Assembly (NCBI GenBank): GCA_902787555.1
Contig: CADAGO010000028.1
Span: forward strand, 1-32,900
Source: an uncultured Bacteroidales bacterium
GTDB taxonomy: Bacteria; Bacteroidota; Bacteroidia; Bacteroidales; Bacteroidaceae
DNA length: 32,900 nucleotides
Reading direction: 5' to 3'
A model generated the notes under the pieces. The model saw nothing but the letters and a program-made list of their open reading frames with translations, ran no database searches and was not told the origin of the DNA. A program made the position numbers and the translations under genes. Positions 8,170-15,097 of this stretch are shown here, in pieces; position 1 is the stretch's first letter, and every line of letters begins with the position of its first letter.

Positions 8170-8637
8170 ATGAAACGATTTTCATTTTTGATTTATTGTA
8201 TTGTTACATTGTCTTGTTTACCTTTACTGGCCCAGATTGATTGTTATTGTGACTTGGAAATAGAGGTGGAGGATACTATAAGCCAGTCATCAATTGCTAA
8301 TGTTGAGTCGCCAGATTCAAATGAAGTGTTTCAAGCGGTCGATGAAATGCCGGAATTTCCTGGCGGAATGGAGAAATTAATACAATTCATCGCTGACAGC
8401 ATTCACTTGCCGAAGTGTGTGACAGAAGGAAATGTGGAAGGCCGCAGCATCGTAGAATTTGTGGTGAATAAGGACGGCACATTATCTGATTTCAAGATTG
8501 CCGTTCCGCTCCACAAAGAGTGTGACGTCGAGGCAATCCGAGTGCTCACATTGATGCCACGCTGGAAACCAGGCAAAGAAGACGGAGAACTTGTTCGTGT
8601 GAGGTATGCTATTCCTGTGAGGTTCAGGCGTCCATAA
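8170..8637 (+). CDS. TonB C-terminal domain protein (secreted, unanchored)
   Basis: A 155-residue protein. An N-terminal signal peptide (MKRFSFLIYCIVTLSCLPLLAQ) is followed by a short acidic linker. A TonB_C domain spans about residues 55-155, recognisable by MPEFPGGMEKL, then GRSIVEFVVNKDGTLSDFKI and MPRWKPGKEDGELVRVRYAIPVRFRRP. True TonB proteins have an N-terminal membrane anchor and a Pro-rich span. Here there is only a cleavable-looking signal and no Pro-rich region, so energy transduction is unlikely. Such small TonB_C proteins are common in Bacteroidetes with no assigned role. The gene shares the promoter at 7188-7219 with the duplicated secreted protein. Confidence 0.85.
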   Translation: MKRFSFLIYCIVTLSCLPLLAQIDCYCDLEIEVEDTISQSSIANVESPDSNEVFQAVDEMPEFPGGMEKLIQFIADSIHLPKCVTEGNVEGRSIVEFVVNKDGTLSDFKIAVPLHKECDVEAIRVLTLMPRWKPGKEDGELVRVRYAIPVRFRRP

Positions 8638-8678
8638 GGAGTGGATCAAGCATAATGTCACACAACGTATGCCGCTCC
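8638..8678 (+). terminator. Possible terminator after the TonB-C gene
   Basis: GGAGTG pairs with CGCTCC (8673-8678) and GCATA (8650-8654) with TATGC (8668-8672), a bulged stem right after the stop codon. The nearest T-run is 20 bp further on, so this is a weak call. Confidence 0.35.
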
Positions 8679-8714
8679 CAAAACAATCGTTACACAACTT
8701 TTTTCGCTTGATAA

Positions 8715-8746
8715 TTTGGTAGTTTAATTCTATTTTTGTATCTTTG
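8715..8746 (+). promoter_or_regulatory. Promoter of the repeat-rich leader and unknown gene
   Basis: TTTG (8715-8718), a 20-bp spacer and TATCTTTG (8739-8746) are an exact consensus promoter. The next sizeable frame starts 239 bp later at 8986, so the transcript has a long 5' leader that contains the tandem repeat, the hairpin and the mini-frames described separately. Confidence 0.85.
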
Positions 8747-8795
8747 CACGCAAAAGCACGGAGATAAAGACGGAGTACCAAAGGAGCATTTCAAG

Positions 8796-8900
8796 TATTA
8801 TTCGATTTATTCTCCGTTTGCTCTTCGTTTGTTCTCCGTTTGTTGTCCGTTTAATAATCGAAGAACAAACGAACAACAAATGGAAATGAAACGGATAATA
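8796..8900 (+). ncRNA. Long imperfect stem-loop in a 5' leader
   Basis: Left arm 8796-8838 pairs with right arm 8859-8900. TATTATTCG pairs with CGGATAATA at the base. The inner 33 positions continue with about 26 Watson-Crick pairs, giving about 34 of 42 overall with one bulged base and a 20-nt loop. A competing hairpin uses the same right arm: 8839-8852 with 8867-8880, 13 of 14 pairs. Further upstream, CGGAG copies (8756-8785) are complementary to the CTCCG units. The element lies between a consensus promoter and the unknown gene at 8986, so a structured leader or regulatory RNA is inferred. A mobile palindrome is the alternative. Confidence 0.6.
8812..8855 (+). repeat. Four tandem copies of an 11-bp unit
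   Basis: The units are CTCCGTTTGCT, CTTCGTTTGTT, CTCCGTTTGTT and GTCCGTTTAAT, with perfect 11-bp phasing. The array forms the left arm and loop of the leader stem-loop, and diverged complementary copies make up the right arm. Confidence 0.85.
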
Positions 8901-8902
8901 AT

Positions 8903-8944
8903 ATGAAGAAGATTAGATGGCTTACGAAGGGGGTTGGGAAATAA
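8903..8944 (+). CDS. Possible leader peptide, 13 codons
   Basis: ATG at 8903 opens a 13-codon frame (MKKIRWLTKGVGK) ending in TAA at 8942-8944. A second mini-frame (MGFMCN) begins at 8945, directly after that stop. Both lie between the leader stem-loop and the gene at 8986. Two abutting mini-frames could couple translation to the leader structure, but frames this short arise often by chance. Confidence 0.2.
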   Translation: MKKIRWLTKGVGK

Positions 8945-8985
8945 ATGGGGTTTATGTGTAACTAAAAAAACGGGAGATTGATAAG

Positions 8986-9702
8986 ATGAAAAAGAAAAGT
9001 ACAGGAAAAGGATTGATGCTGATTGGCAGCATGCGCACAAGGGATGTGACGGTATATTTGAAGCAAGGAAAAATGATTACCCGACCATCACACTCGGAAA
9101 AATCGGGCTGCAACACGCGCCCTCAGTTCGTACAACGCCAAAAAATGCGGCACTCTGTGGCATTGTGGAAGATGCTGGCGTTCTGTGAAACGATGTTTAC
9201 CCAACACCTTACGGCTTACAACAACTTTCTGTCGTTAGCCAACAGGCTGCCTGTGGTGTATGTGCCGAAAGGGGTACAGGAAAAGGCTTCGTTTCTGATG
9301 CCAGGCATACCTGTGAGCGACGGCACTTTGCCGGCCCTACAGCTGCAGTTGGGCGAAGTGAACGGCATCCCTGCCCTGCTGACGGATATCAAGACAGACG
9401 AACAGGTATTCCACGAAAAGCTGTGGCTCTATACTGCTATGCAGAATATTGAGGGTGGTATGCCGCGAGTGAGGTTCAGTATGCGTGAGGTGTCAAGACT
9501 TGAGATGACTACAGTCGATGGACGTTTGGCGCTCACAGGTGAGGAGTTTTCCGACGAAATGAAGGGTTGGGCGCTTGTGCGGGTAATTGATGACCGCTGT
9601 TCGCCTCAGACCATCGTGACCCGCTGCACCCTTTACCAGCAATACACGACAGAAGAGGCTCTTCAGGAAGCTGCTAAAAGCTATGGGGGATTGACAGAAT
9701 AA
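8986..9702 (+). CDS. Unknown cytosolic protein behind a structured leader
   Basis: A 238-residue protein without a signal peptide or membrane segment. The N-terminus is very basic (MKKKSTGKGLMLIGSMRTRD). It is followed by a segment with the layout G-x-VTVYLKQGKMITRPSHSEKSG, then TRPQFVQRQKMRHSVALWKML. This loosely recalls the N-terminal pattern of DUF6266-type Bacteroidetes proteins (basic Gly-rich start, a 'TRPQ...QR' turn, then a helix), but I cannot confirm the family. The C-terminal two thirds have alternating strands (ALQLQLGEVNGIPALL, LALTGEEFSDEMKGWALVRVIDD). The gene is alone on its transcript, with 150 bp and a new promoter before the next gene. A nucleic-acid-binding role is possible from the basic N-terminus but is speculative. 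Confidence 0.7.
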   Translation: MKKKSTGKGLMLIGSMRTRDVTVYLKQGKMITRPSHSEKSGCNTRPQFVQRQKMRHSVALWKMLAFCETMFTQHLTAYNNFLSLANRLPVVYVPKGVQEKASFLMPGIPVSDGTLPALQLQLGEVNGIPALLTDIKTDEQVFHEKLWLYTAMQNIEGGMPRVRFSMREVSRLEMTTVDGRLALTGEEFSDEMKGWALVRVIDDRCSPQTIVTRCTLYQQYTTEEALQEAAKSYGGLTE

Positions 9703-9796
9703 ACTGCTCCACAGTCAATCTGCCAACTCCATTTTGCAATAAGGCTTTGGGAGAATAGACGCTATACGGAATTGCTCCGATTTAACTACCTTAACG

Positions 9797-9827
9797 TTGT
9801 TCCTTCGTGAGAAAGTGCGTATCTTTG
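9797..9827 (+). promoter_or_regulatory. Promoter of the AT-rich unknown gene
   Basis: TTG (9797-9799), a 20-bp spacer and TATCTTTG (9820-9827), 25 bp before the ATG at 9853. This consensus promoter makes the gene a separate unit. Confidence 0.8.
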
Positions 9828-9852
9828 CCGTTGAATTAGATTTGATTATACA

Positions 9853-10614
9853 ATGATTACCGAGAAACAAATACAATGGCTTCTCCCTGTCTATCAGGAG
9901 GCAAATGCCATATTAGACAGAATTCCTAACTTTGATTCTACTTGTAGAACTCATGGGATAGATGCAAATTATTTCAAAGACAGGATGTTAGTTCGCTGTG
10001 ATTTTATTTATGATGAAAATAAGGGTTTGTATGAAGAGATGTATGGCGACCACGGTGAGATTCATCAAGACATCTATGGCAAGACAAAGAGAGAAATTCT
10101 TCGACATATTGTGAATGCATGCATTTTCGATGAAGCATATGATCACTATGCCTATAAGAAATTCAATGAAGAGTGCTTTAAGAGGAATATCGACCCCAAA
10201 GCAGGTACAACCTTTAACTCTCAATATTTTGTATATGCAAAGGAACGAGAGAGCTATTGTCAAAGTATTGTAAATCAGTACATAGACACAATTGAAGATT
10301 CTGTTTTTCCTCCTGATTCCACAAATTCCGAAAACGAGAGAAAAAAATCTCTCGAAAAGCAACAGTACTTATCTGTAGTTTCAAAAAACTGCAAATCTAT
10401 TGTAAAGGTTTATGTGCCCAAAATTAACAAATACTCATATTGTAAGCTTGACATCTATAAAAAAAATGGAGTTCTACTAAAGACTTCTGCCATAAATCAG
10501 ATGAACTCTGAATATGACATTAGCTCATTCGGTAAAAAAATATATGTATTTCTTAACGTAGATGACACGATATTAGCAAGTTTAGATATTGAGAATATTG
10601 AGAAATACTATTAA
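9853..10614 (+). CDS. Unknown soluble protein, AT-rich gene
   Basis: A 253-residue protein with no signal peptide or membrane helix. The first ~145 residues look mostly helical and acidic, with several Tyr/His/Cys residues (YKKFNEECFKRNIDPKAG). A Ser/Glu/Lys linker near residues 155-175 leads to a beta-rich C-terminus (SIVKVYVPKINKYSYCKLDIYKKNG). No family is recognised. Base composition is visibly more A/T-rich than the genes on either side (A/T third positions, many AAA, ATT and TAT codons), which hints at acquisition from elsewhere. It has its own promoter and lies 35 bp before bcp, which may be partly co-transcribed with it. Confidence 0.7.
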   Translation: MITEKQIQWLLPVYQEANAILDRIPNFDSTCRTHGIDANYFKDRMLVRCDFIYDENKGLYEEMYGDHGEIHQDIYGKTKREILRHIVNACIFDEAYDHYAYKKFNEECFKRNIDPKAGTTFNSQYFVYAKERESYCQSIVNQYIDTIEDSVFPPDSTNSENERKKSLEKQQYLSVVSKNCKSIVKVYVPKINKYSYCKLDIYKKNGVLLKTSAINQMNSEYDISSFGKKIYVFLNVDDTILASLDIENIEKYY

Positions 10615-10649
10615 TTAACAATCATCTATTTGATTCAAAACTAAACAAT

Positions 10650-11105
10650 ATGAAAATCGGAGACAAGGCGCCTGAGGTATTGGGCAAGGACGAACAGGGA
10701 CGGGACATCCGTCTGAGTGATTATAAAGGCAGGAAACTGGTATTGTATTTCTACCCAAAGGACAACACAAGTGGCTGCACGGCTGAGGCTTGCAGTCTGA
10801 GAGATCGCTACAGCGAGTTGCAAGGGGCGGGCTATGAAGTAGTGGGTGTGAGCAAGGACTCGGCTGCTTCGCACGTGAAGTTCAAGGAGAAGCATCAACT
10901 GCCTTTCCCACTCATCGCCGACGTTGACCACACGCTGTTGGAAGCTATGGGAGCCTGGGGCGAGAAGTCGATGTATGGGAAGAAGACGATGGGAACCATC
11001 CGCACCACTTTCATCATCAATGAGGAAGGCATCATCGAAGACATCTTTGCTGGAAAGCAGGTGAAGACGAAAGAACATGCGGAACAGATTCTATCGAAAA
11101 ACTGA
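10650..11105 (+). CDS. bcp: Thiol peroxidase Bcp (thioredoxin-dependent peroxiredoxin)
   Basis: A 151-residue cytosolic peroxiredoxin of the Bcp/PrxQ type, which reduces hydroperoxides with electrons from thioredoxin. The catalytic motif is YPKDNTSGCTAEACSLRD, with the peroxidatic Cys at residue 43 and the resolving Cys five residues later at 48, the usual PrxQ arrangement. The conserved Arg lies in the GTIRTTFIINEEG segment near residue 118. Length fits the family (about 150). It starts 35 bp after the AT-rich gene, with no separate consensus promoter in that gap, so read-through from upstream is plausible. Likely part of the oxidative-stress defence of an anaerobe. Confidence 0.95.
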   Translation: MKIGDKAPEVLGKDEQGRDIRLSDYKGRKLVLYFYPKDNTSGCTAEACSLRDRYSELQGAGYEVVGVSKDSAASHVKFKEKHQLPFPLIADVDHTLLEAMGAWGEKSMYGKKTMGTIRTTFIINEEGIIEDIFAGKQVKTKEHAEQILSKN

Positions 11106-11220
11106 TTTTTTGGAGATTGAACACCAAACATTTATGCAAAAAATAGGGGTAGATACTTAATAAATCCTAAATTTTGAAGATTTCTCACCTTATTATATAC
11201 GTCATAAGAATCTTTTTACT

Positions 11221-11362
11221 TAACTTTGCCGCCGATTTTTAAAATCGTCGGCCAAAATGCTAATGCTCGGCAAAGTTCAAGCAAGCTTGGACTCCGTTCG
11301 GCCTGAGCTGAGCTCACGACGAAGGCTGCACTAGCTGAATCGCATTTTTGTCGCCCCAAATT
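11221..11362 (+). promoter_or_regulatory. Structured promoter/leader element in front of topA
   Basis: A -7-like TAACTTTG (11221-11228) begins a stretch of nested palindromes. AACTTTGCCG (11222-11231) is the exact reverse complement of CGGCAAAGTT (11269-11278). Inside, 11229-11253 is nearly self-complementary around CGATTTT/AAAATCG. Next, AGTTCAAGC (11275-11283) pairs with GCTTGGACT (11286-11294) with one G-T pair. TGAGC-TGA-GCTCA follows near 11317. No TTTG -33 box is seen. From memory, similar 'GCTCGGCAAAGTTCAAGCAAGCTTG' stretches recur in Prevotella intergenic regions, so this may be an interspersed element that supplies a promoter. This covers most of the 11106-11382 gap. Confidence 0.55.
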
Positions 11363-11382
11363 GAAGAATTGAAGATAGAATA

Positions 11383-13725
11383 ATGAAAAATCTTGTGATT
11401 GTTGAGTCCCCTGCTAAGGTGAAGAAACTAGAAGAATTCCTTGGCAAGGACTATAAAGTGATGTCGAGTTATGGTCACATACGCGACTTAAAGAAAAAAG
11501 ACTTTGGAATAGATTTAGAGAACCTGACCCCTGAATACGAAATTCCTGATGACAAGCTAGCGCTGGTGAAGTCTTTGAAGAAAAATGCACACGACGCAGA
11601 AACAGTGTGGTTGGCATCGGATGAAGACCGTGAGGGAGAAGCTATCTCCTGGCACTTAGCTCAGGTGTTGGGGTTGGACTTAGAACATACAAAACGAATC
11701 GTATTTCACGAAATCACCAAGAACGCCATCTTAGAGGCTATCAAAGCTCCTCGCACTATCGACGAGAACCTGGTGAACGCACAGCAGGCTCGTCGTGTGC
11801 TTGACCGCATTGTGGGTTTCAAACTTTCACCCGTGTTGTGGAGAAAACTGAAACCATCACTATCGGCCGGACGTGTGCAATCGGTCTGTGTACGACTGAT
11901 TGTGGAACGTGAACGTGAAATCGAGCAGTTCAAGGCAGAGTCAAGTTATAAGGTAGAAGCAGAGTTTGAGACGACTGACGAGAAAGGTCAGAAGATCAGT
12001 TTCCGTGCCGACCTAAACACACGTTTCAAGACAGAAGAAGATGCTCGCAAGTTCCTCGAATCGATTGAAGGCAAGACCTTCACTGTGGCAGACATCAGCA
12101 AGAAGCCGATGAAGAAAACCCCTGCCCCACCATTCACAACCTCTACGCTGCAGCAGGAAGCTGCCCACAAGTTGGGTTTCACAGTATCGCAGACCATGAT
12201 GGTGGCTCAGCGCCTGTACGAATCGGGATTCATCACCTACATGCGTACTGACTCCGTGAACCTGTCAACCCTGTGTCTGGGAACCAGCAAACAAGAAATC
12301 ATTGCTCAATGGGGTAAGGAGTACAGCAAAACACGCAACTACCACACCAGTTCGAAAGGTGCTCAGGAGGCTCATGAAGCTATCCGTCCGACCTACATCT
12401 CTAACCACGAGATTGCGGGTAACGCCCAAGAGCGCAAGTTGTATGAACTGATTTGGAAACGTACGCTGGCTTCTCAGATGGCTGATGCAGAGACAGAGAA
12501 GACAACTATCAAGATATCCCTCGACGGTACTGACTACGATTTCACAGCGAGTGGCGAAATTGTAACTTTCGATGGTTTCCTGCGCCTGTATCACGAATCG
12601 GTAGAGGAAGAGGATCAACTCGACGATGAGACTCGCCAGTTGCCAAACCTCAAAATCGGCACACAGCTGCAACCTGTGACCCTACAAGCAATGGAGCGCC
12701 TGTCGCAAGCTCCTGTGAGATACACAGAAGCCAGCTTGGTTCGCAAACTGGAAGAGTTGGGCATTGGACGTCCTTCGACCTATGCGACTTTCATCTCGAC
12801 CATTCAGCAGCGCGAATATGTGGCAAAGGGCAATAAGCCAGGCGAGAAGTATCAGTTCCATATCCTGAAACTGCAAAAAGGAAAAATCAAAGAATCGACC
12901 AAGACTGAGGTTGTGGGACAGGAGAAAGCCAAACTGCTGCCAACCGACATTGGTGTAGTGGTGAACGACTTCCTGATGCAATTCTTCCCAGAGATTATGG
13001 ATTACCACTTCACAGCCAATGTGGAGAAGGATTTCGATAAAATTGCTGAAGGAAAGACTGACTGGCGAAAGGTCATCAGACACTTCTATCGCGACTTCGA
13101 ACCGATGGTGGAGAAGACGATGAACGACAAAATGGAGCACAAAATGGGTGAACGTGTGCTGGGGACCGACCCAAAGAGCGGCAAGCCTGTATCTGTGAAA
13201 ATCGGACGATTCGGCCCTGTGGTACAAATCGGCTCGGCTACTGATAGCGAGAAACCACGATTTGCCCAATTGAAGAAAGACCAGAGCATCCAGACTATCA
13301 CGTTCGAGGAAGCAATGGACCTGTTCAAACTGCCTCGCACTATTGGTGAATACGAAGGGGCAGAGGTGACAATCGGCACAGGAAGATTCGGGCCATACGT
13401 GCTTCACAACAAAACCTACGTGGGTCTGCCTGCCCAATACGACCCAATGGCTATCACGCTCGAAGAAGCAGTCGAACTGCTGAAGCAGAAGCAGCAAAAC
13501 GAAGAGCAGAAGCACCTGAAGCAGTTTGATGGCGAACCAGAACTTGAAGTACTCAACGGCCGATTCGGGCCATACCTGCGCTACAAGGGGGCCAACTACA
13601 AGCTGCCAAAGAGCATTGAGAACATCGACAGCCTCACTGCTGAGAAATGTATGGAAATCATTCATGCGCAAGAAAACAAGGTAGGAAACAGCCGTAGTCA
13701 TCGAGTAAAAACAGCGAAGAGCTGA
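11383..13725 (+). CDS. topA: DNA topoisomerase I (type IA)
   Basis: A 780-residue enzyme that relaxes negative supercoils by single-strand passage. The N-terminal Toprim domain shows VIVESPAK (residues 5-12) with the catalytic Glu, then SDEDREGEAISWH near residue 79 with the acidic Mg-binding triad. The active-site Tyr is at residue 286 in GFITYMRTDSVNLS. The SAGRVQSVCVRLIVERE motif near residue 165 is typical. Instead of Cys4 zinc ribbons the C-terminus has Toprim_C repeats: KIGRFGPVVQIG, TIGTGRFGPYVLHNKTYVGLP and VLNGRFGPYLRYKGANYKLP. This is the normal Bacteroidetes form. Its TGA overlaps the aroK ATG by one base, so topA, aroK and argB are one operon. Confidence 0.97.
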   Translation: MKNLVIVESPAKVKKLEEFLGKDYKVMSSYGHIRDLKKKDFGIDLENLTPEYEIPDDKLALVKSLKKNAHDAETVWLASDEDREGEAISWHLAQVLGLDLEHTKRIVFHEITKNAILEAIKAPRTIDENLVNAQQARRVLDRIVGFKLSPVLWRKLKPSLSAGRVQSVCVRLIVEREREIEQFKAESSYKVEAEFETTDEKGQKISFRADLNTRFKTEEDARKFLESIEGKTFTVADISKKPMKKTPAPPFTTSTLQQEAAHKLGFTVSQTMMVAQRLYESGFITYMRTDSVNLSTLCLGTSKQEIIAQWGKEYSKTRNYHTSSKGAQEAHEAIRPTYISNHEIAGNAQERKLYELIWKRTLASQMADAETEKTTIKISLDGTDYDFTASGEIVTFDGFLRLYHESVEEEDQLDDETRQLPNLKIGTQLQPVTLQAMERLSQAPVRYTEASLVRKLEELGIGRPSTYATFISTIQQREYVAKGNKPGEKYQFHILKLQKGKIKESTKTEVVGQEKAKLLPTDIGVVVNDFLMQFFPEIMDYHFTANVEKDFDKIAEGKTDWRKVIRHFYRDFEPMVEKTMNDKMEHKMGERVLGTDPKSGKPVSVKIGRFGPVVQIGSATDSEKPRFAQLKKDQSIQTITFEEAMDLFKLPRTIGEYEGAEVTIGTGRFGPYVLHNKTYVGLPAQYDPMAITLEEAVELLKQKQQNEEQKHLKQFDGEPELEVLNGRFGPYLRYKGANYKLPKSIENIDSLTAEKCMEIIHAQENKVGNSRSHRVKTAKS

Positions 13726-14249
13726 TGAAGATTGCACTGATAGGATACATGGGAGCCGGCAAAACCACATTGGGGAAAGCGCTGGCTCGACAGATGGGAC
13801 TTCATTTCTATGACCTGGATTGGTGGATAGAGGAGAAAGCCGGTTGCACCATCGCTCAAATCTTCGCCCAGCAAGGAGAGGATGCATTCAGAGAAATGGA
13901 ACGTCAGGCTCTCCACGAAGTGATGCAAAAGGACGATATCGTGCTGTCAGTCGGAGGAGGAACCCCCTGTTTCTTCGATAATATCGACTATATGAACAGT
14001 CAAGCCAATACGGTGTACCTGAATGCCTCAGTAGAGACTCTCAAAGCACACATCAGGATGGGAGGCTCGAAACGCCCATTAGTGGACGGCAAGAGTGACG
14101 AAGAACTGACGGCGTATATCACCACCTCGCTTCAGAAGCGCGAGAGCTATTATCGACAAGCCACCTATCAAGTGCAAATAGCAACGATTACACGTGAGGA
14201 ACAGATCGAGAACTACGTGGAGGAAATACAGCGGAGAATTAGTTGTTAG
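13725..14249 (+). CDS. aroK: Shikimate kinase
   Basis: A 174-residue cytosolic enzyme that phosphorylates shikimate to shikimate-3-phosphate in aromatic amino-acid synthesis. The Walker A loop is GYMGAGKT (residues 7-14). The shikimate-binding DxD-type segment is FYDLDWWIE (residues 28-36). The GGG motif sits in LSVGGGTPC near residue 77, and the lid Arg is in SKRPLVDGKS near residue 117. Length is normal. Translation is coupled to topA by a TGATG overlap. The gap to argB is only 17 bp, so one transcript carries DNA topology, shikimate and arginine genes. Confidence 0.95.
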   Translation: MKIALIGYMGAGKTTLGKALARQMGLHFYDLDWWIEEKAGCTIAQIFAQQGEDAFREMERQALHEVMQKDDIVLSVGGGTPCFFDNIDYMNSQANTVYLNASVETLKAHIRMGGSKRPLVDGKSDEELTAYITTSLQKRESYYRQATYQVQIATITREEQIENYVEEIQRRISC

Positions 14250-14266
14250 ACGTTAGAAATAAAAAG

Positions 14267-15040
14267 ATGGAAAAGCTGACAATCATAAAGGTAGGAGGAA
14301 AAATCGTGGAAGAACCAGATTCGCTGGCTCAACTCCTCAATGATTTCGCTCGCATCCCAGGCCACAAGATGCTGGTACACGGGGGAGGACGCAGTGCTAC
14401 ACGCATTGCTACCCAATTGGGCATCGAAACCAAGATGGTGGACGGACGACGCATCACAGACAGTGAAATGCTGAACGTAGTAACGATGGTGTATGGAGGA
14501 TTGGTAAACAAGAACATTGTTGCTAACCTGCAAGCCAGAAACATCAATGCGTTAGGACTGACTGGTGCCGATATGAATGTCATAGAGTCGCATAAGCGGC
14601 AACCCAACCCAATTGACTTCGGGTATGTGGGCGATGTAGATAAGGTGGACGGAGGCAGGCTTGCCCAACTAATTGATTCGGGCATTGTACCCGTGATGGC
14701 TCCCCTTACCCACAACCGCCAAGGTAACCTGCTCAACACGAATGCAGACACGATTGCAGGTGAAGTTGCCAAAGCAATGACACCTTATTATAATATATCA
14801 CTCATGTTCTGCTTCGAAAAAGCAGGGGTATTGCAAGACGAAAACGACGAATCGACCGTCATTCCACATATCAACGCTGCCGACTTTAAACGGCTGGTGG
14901 ATGAAGGCATCATTCAAGGAGGTATGATTCCTAAGATACAGAACGCACTCGAAGCTGTCGACGCTGGTGTGAAAGAAGTTATTATCACCAAAGCAACAGC
15001 CATAGACGGTAGCAGAGGCACGAAAATAACAAATAATTAA
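14267..15040 (+). CDS. argB: Acetylglutamate (or N-succinylglutamate) kinase
   Basis: A 257-residue amino-acid kinase-fold enzyme for the second step of arginine synthesis. The start is the ATG at 14267 (MEKLTIIKVGGKIVEE). The frame is open 8 codons upstream to a TTG, but the catalytic Lys-Val-Gly-Gly motif at residues 8-11 fits the ATG start. Other motifs are VHGGGRSATRIATQLGI (substrate loop), the GLTGADMNVI region near residue 100, and the C-terminal GGMIPKIQNALEAVDAGVKEVII with its conserved Lys. In Bacteroides fragilis the pathway uses N-succinyl rather than N-acetyl intermediates, so the substrate here may be succinylglutamate; this cannot be read from the sequence. A hairpin follows the stop. 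Confidence 0.93.
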   Translation: MEKLTIIKVGGKIVEEPDSLAQLLNDFARIPGHKMLVHGGGRSATRIATQLGIETKMVDGRRITDSEMLNVVTMVYGGLVNKNIVANLQARNINALGLTGADMNVIESHKRQPNPIDFGYVGDVDKVDGGRLAQLIDSGIVPVMAPLTHNRQGNLLNTNADTIAGEVAKAMTPYYNISLMFCFEKAGVLQDENDESTVIPHINAADFKRLVDEGIIQGGMIPKIQNALEAVDAGVKEVIITKATAIDGSRGTKITNN

Positions 15041-15048
15041 AAAAAATG

Positions 15049-15081
15049 CGGATGAGCTGTAACTTTTATACGGCTCATCCG
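15049..15081. terminator. Hairpin between argB and the sigma-factor gene
   Basis: CGGATGAGC (15049-15057) pairs perfectly with GCTCATCCG (15073-15081), loop 15 nt. On the minus strand it is followed by a run of T's; on the plus strand the 3' side lacks a T-run. It probably ends or weakens the topA-aroK-argB transcript before the sigma gene. Confidence 0.6.
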
Positions 15082-15097
15082 TCTTACTAATAGAGAG

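Noticed and set aside
8170-8637. A genuine TonB energy transducer
   Set aside because: There is no membrane anchor distinct from the signal peptide and no Pro-rich periplasmic span; only the C-terminal domain is present.
8812-8855. CRISPR-like array
   Set aside because: Units are 11 bp, contiguous and without spacers; no cas gene is nearby.
12682-13887. A 401-codon open frame on the minus strand opposite topA
   Set aside because: It lies entirely over topA and aroK, which have all their catalytic motifs; its translation has no recognisable domain, and its length follows from the codon bias of the sense gene.
14243-14266. Upstream TTG start for argB
   Set aside because: The eight extra residues overlap the end of aroK and lie before the conserved kinase start; the ATG at 14267 fits the family.
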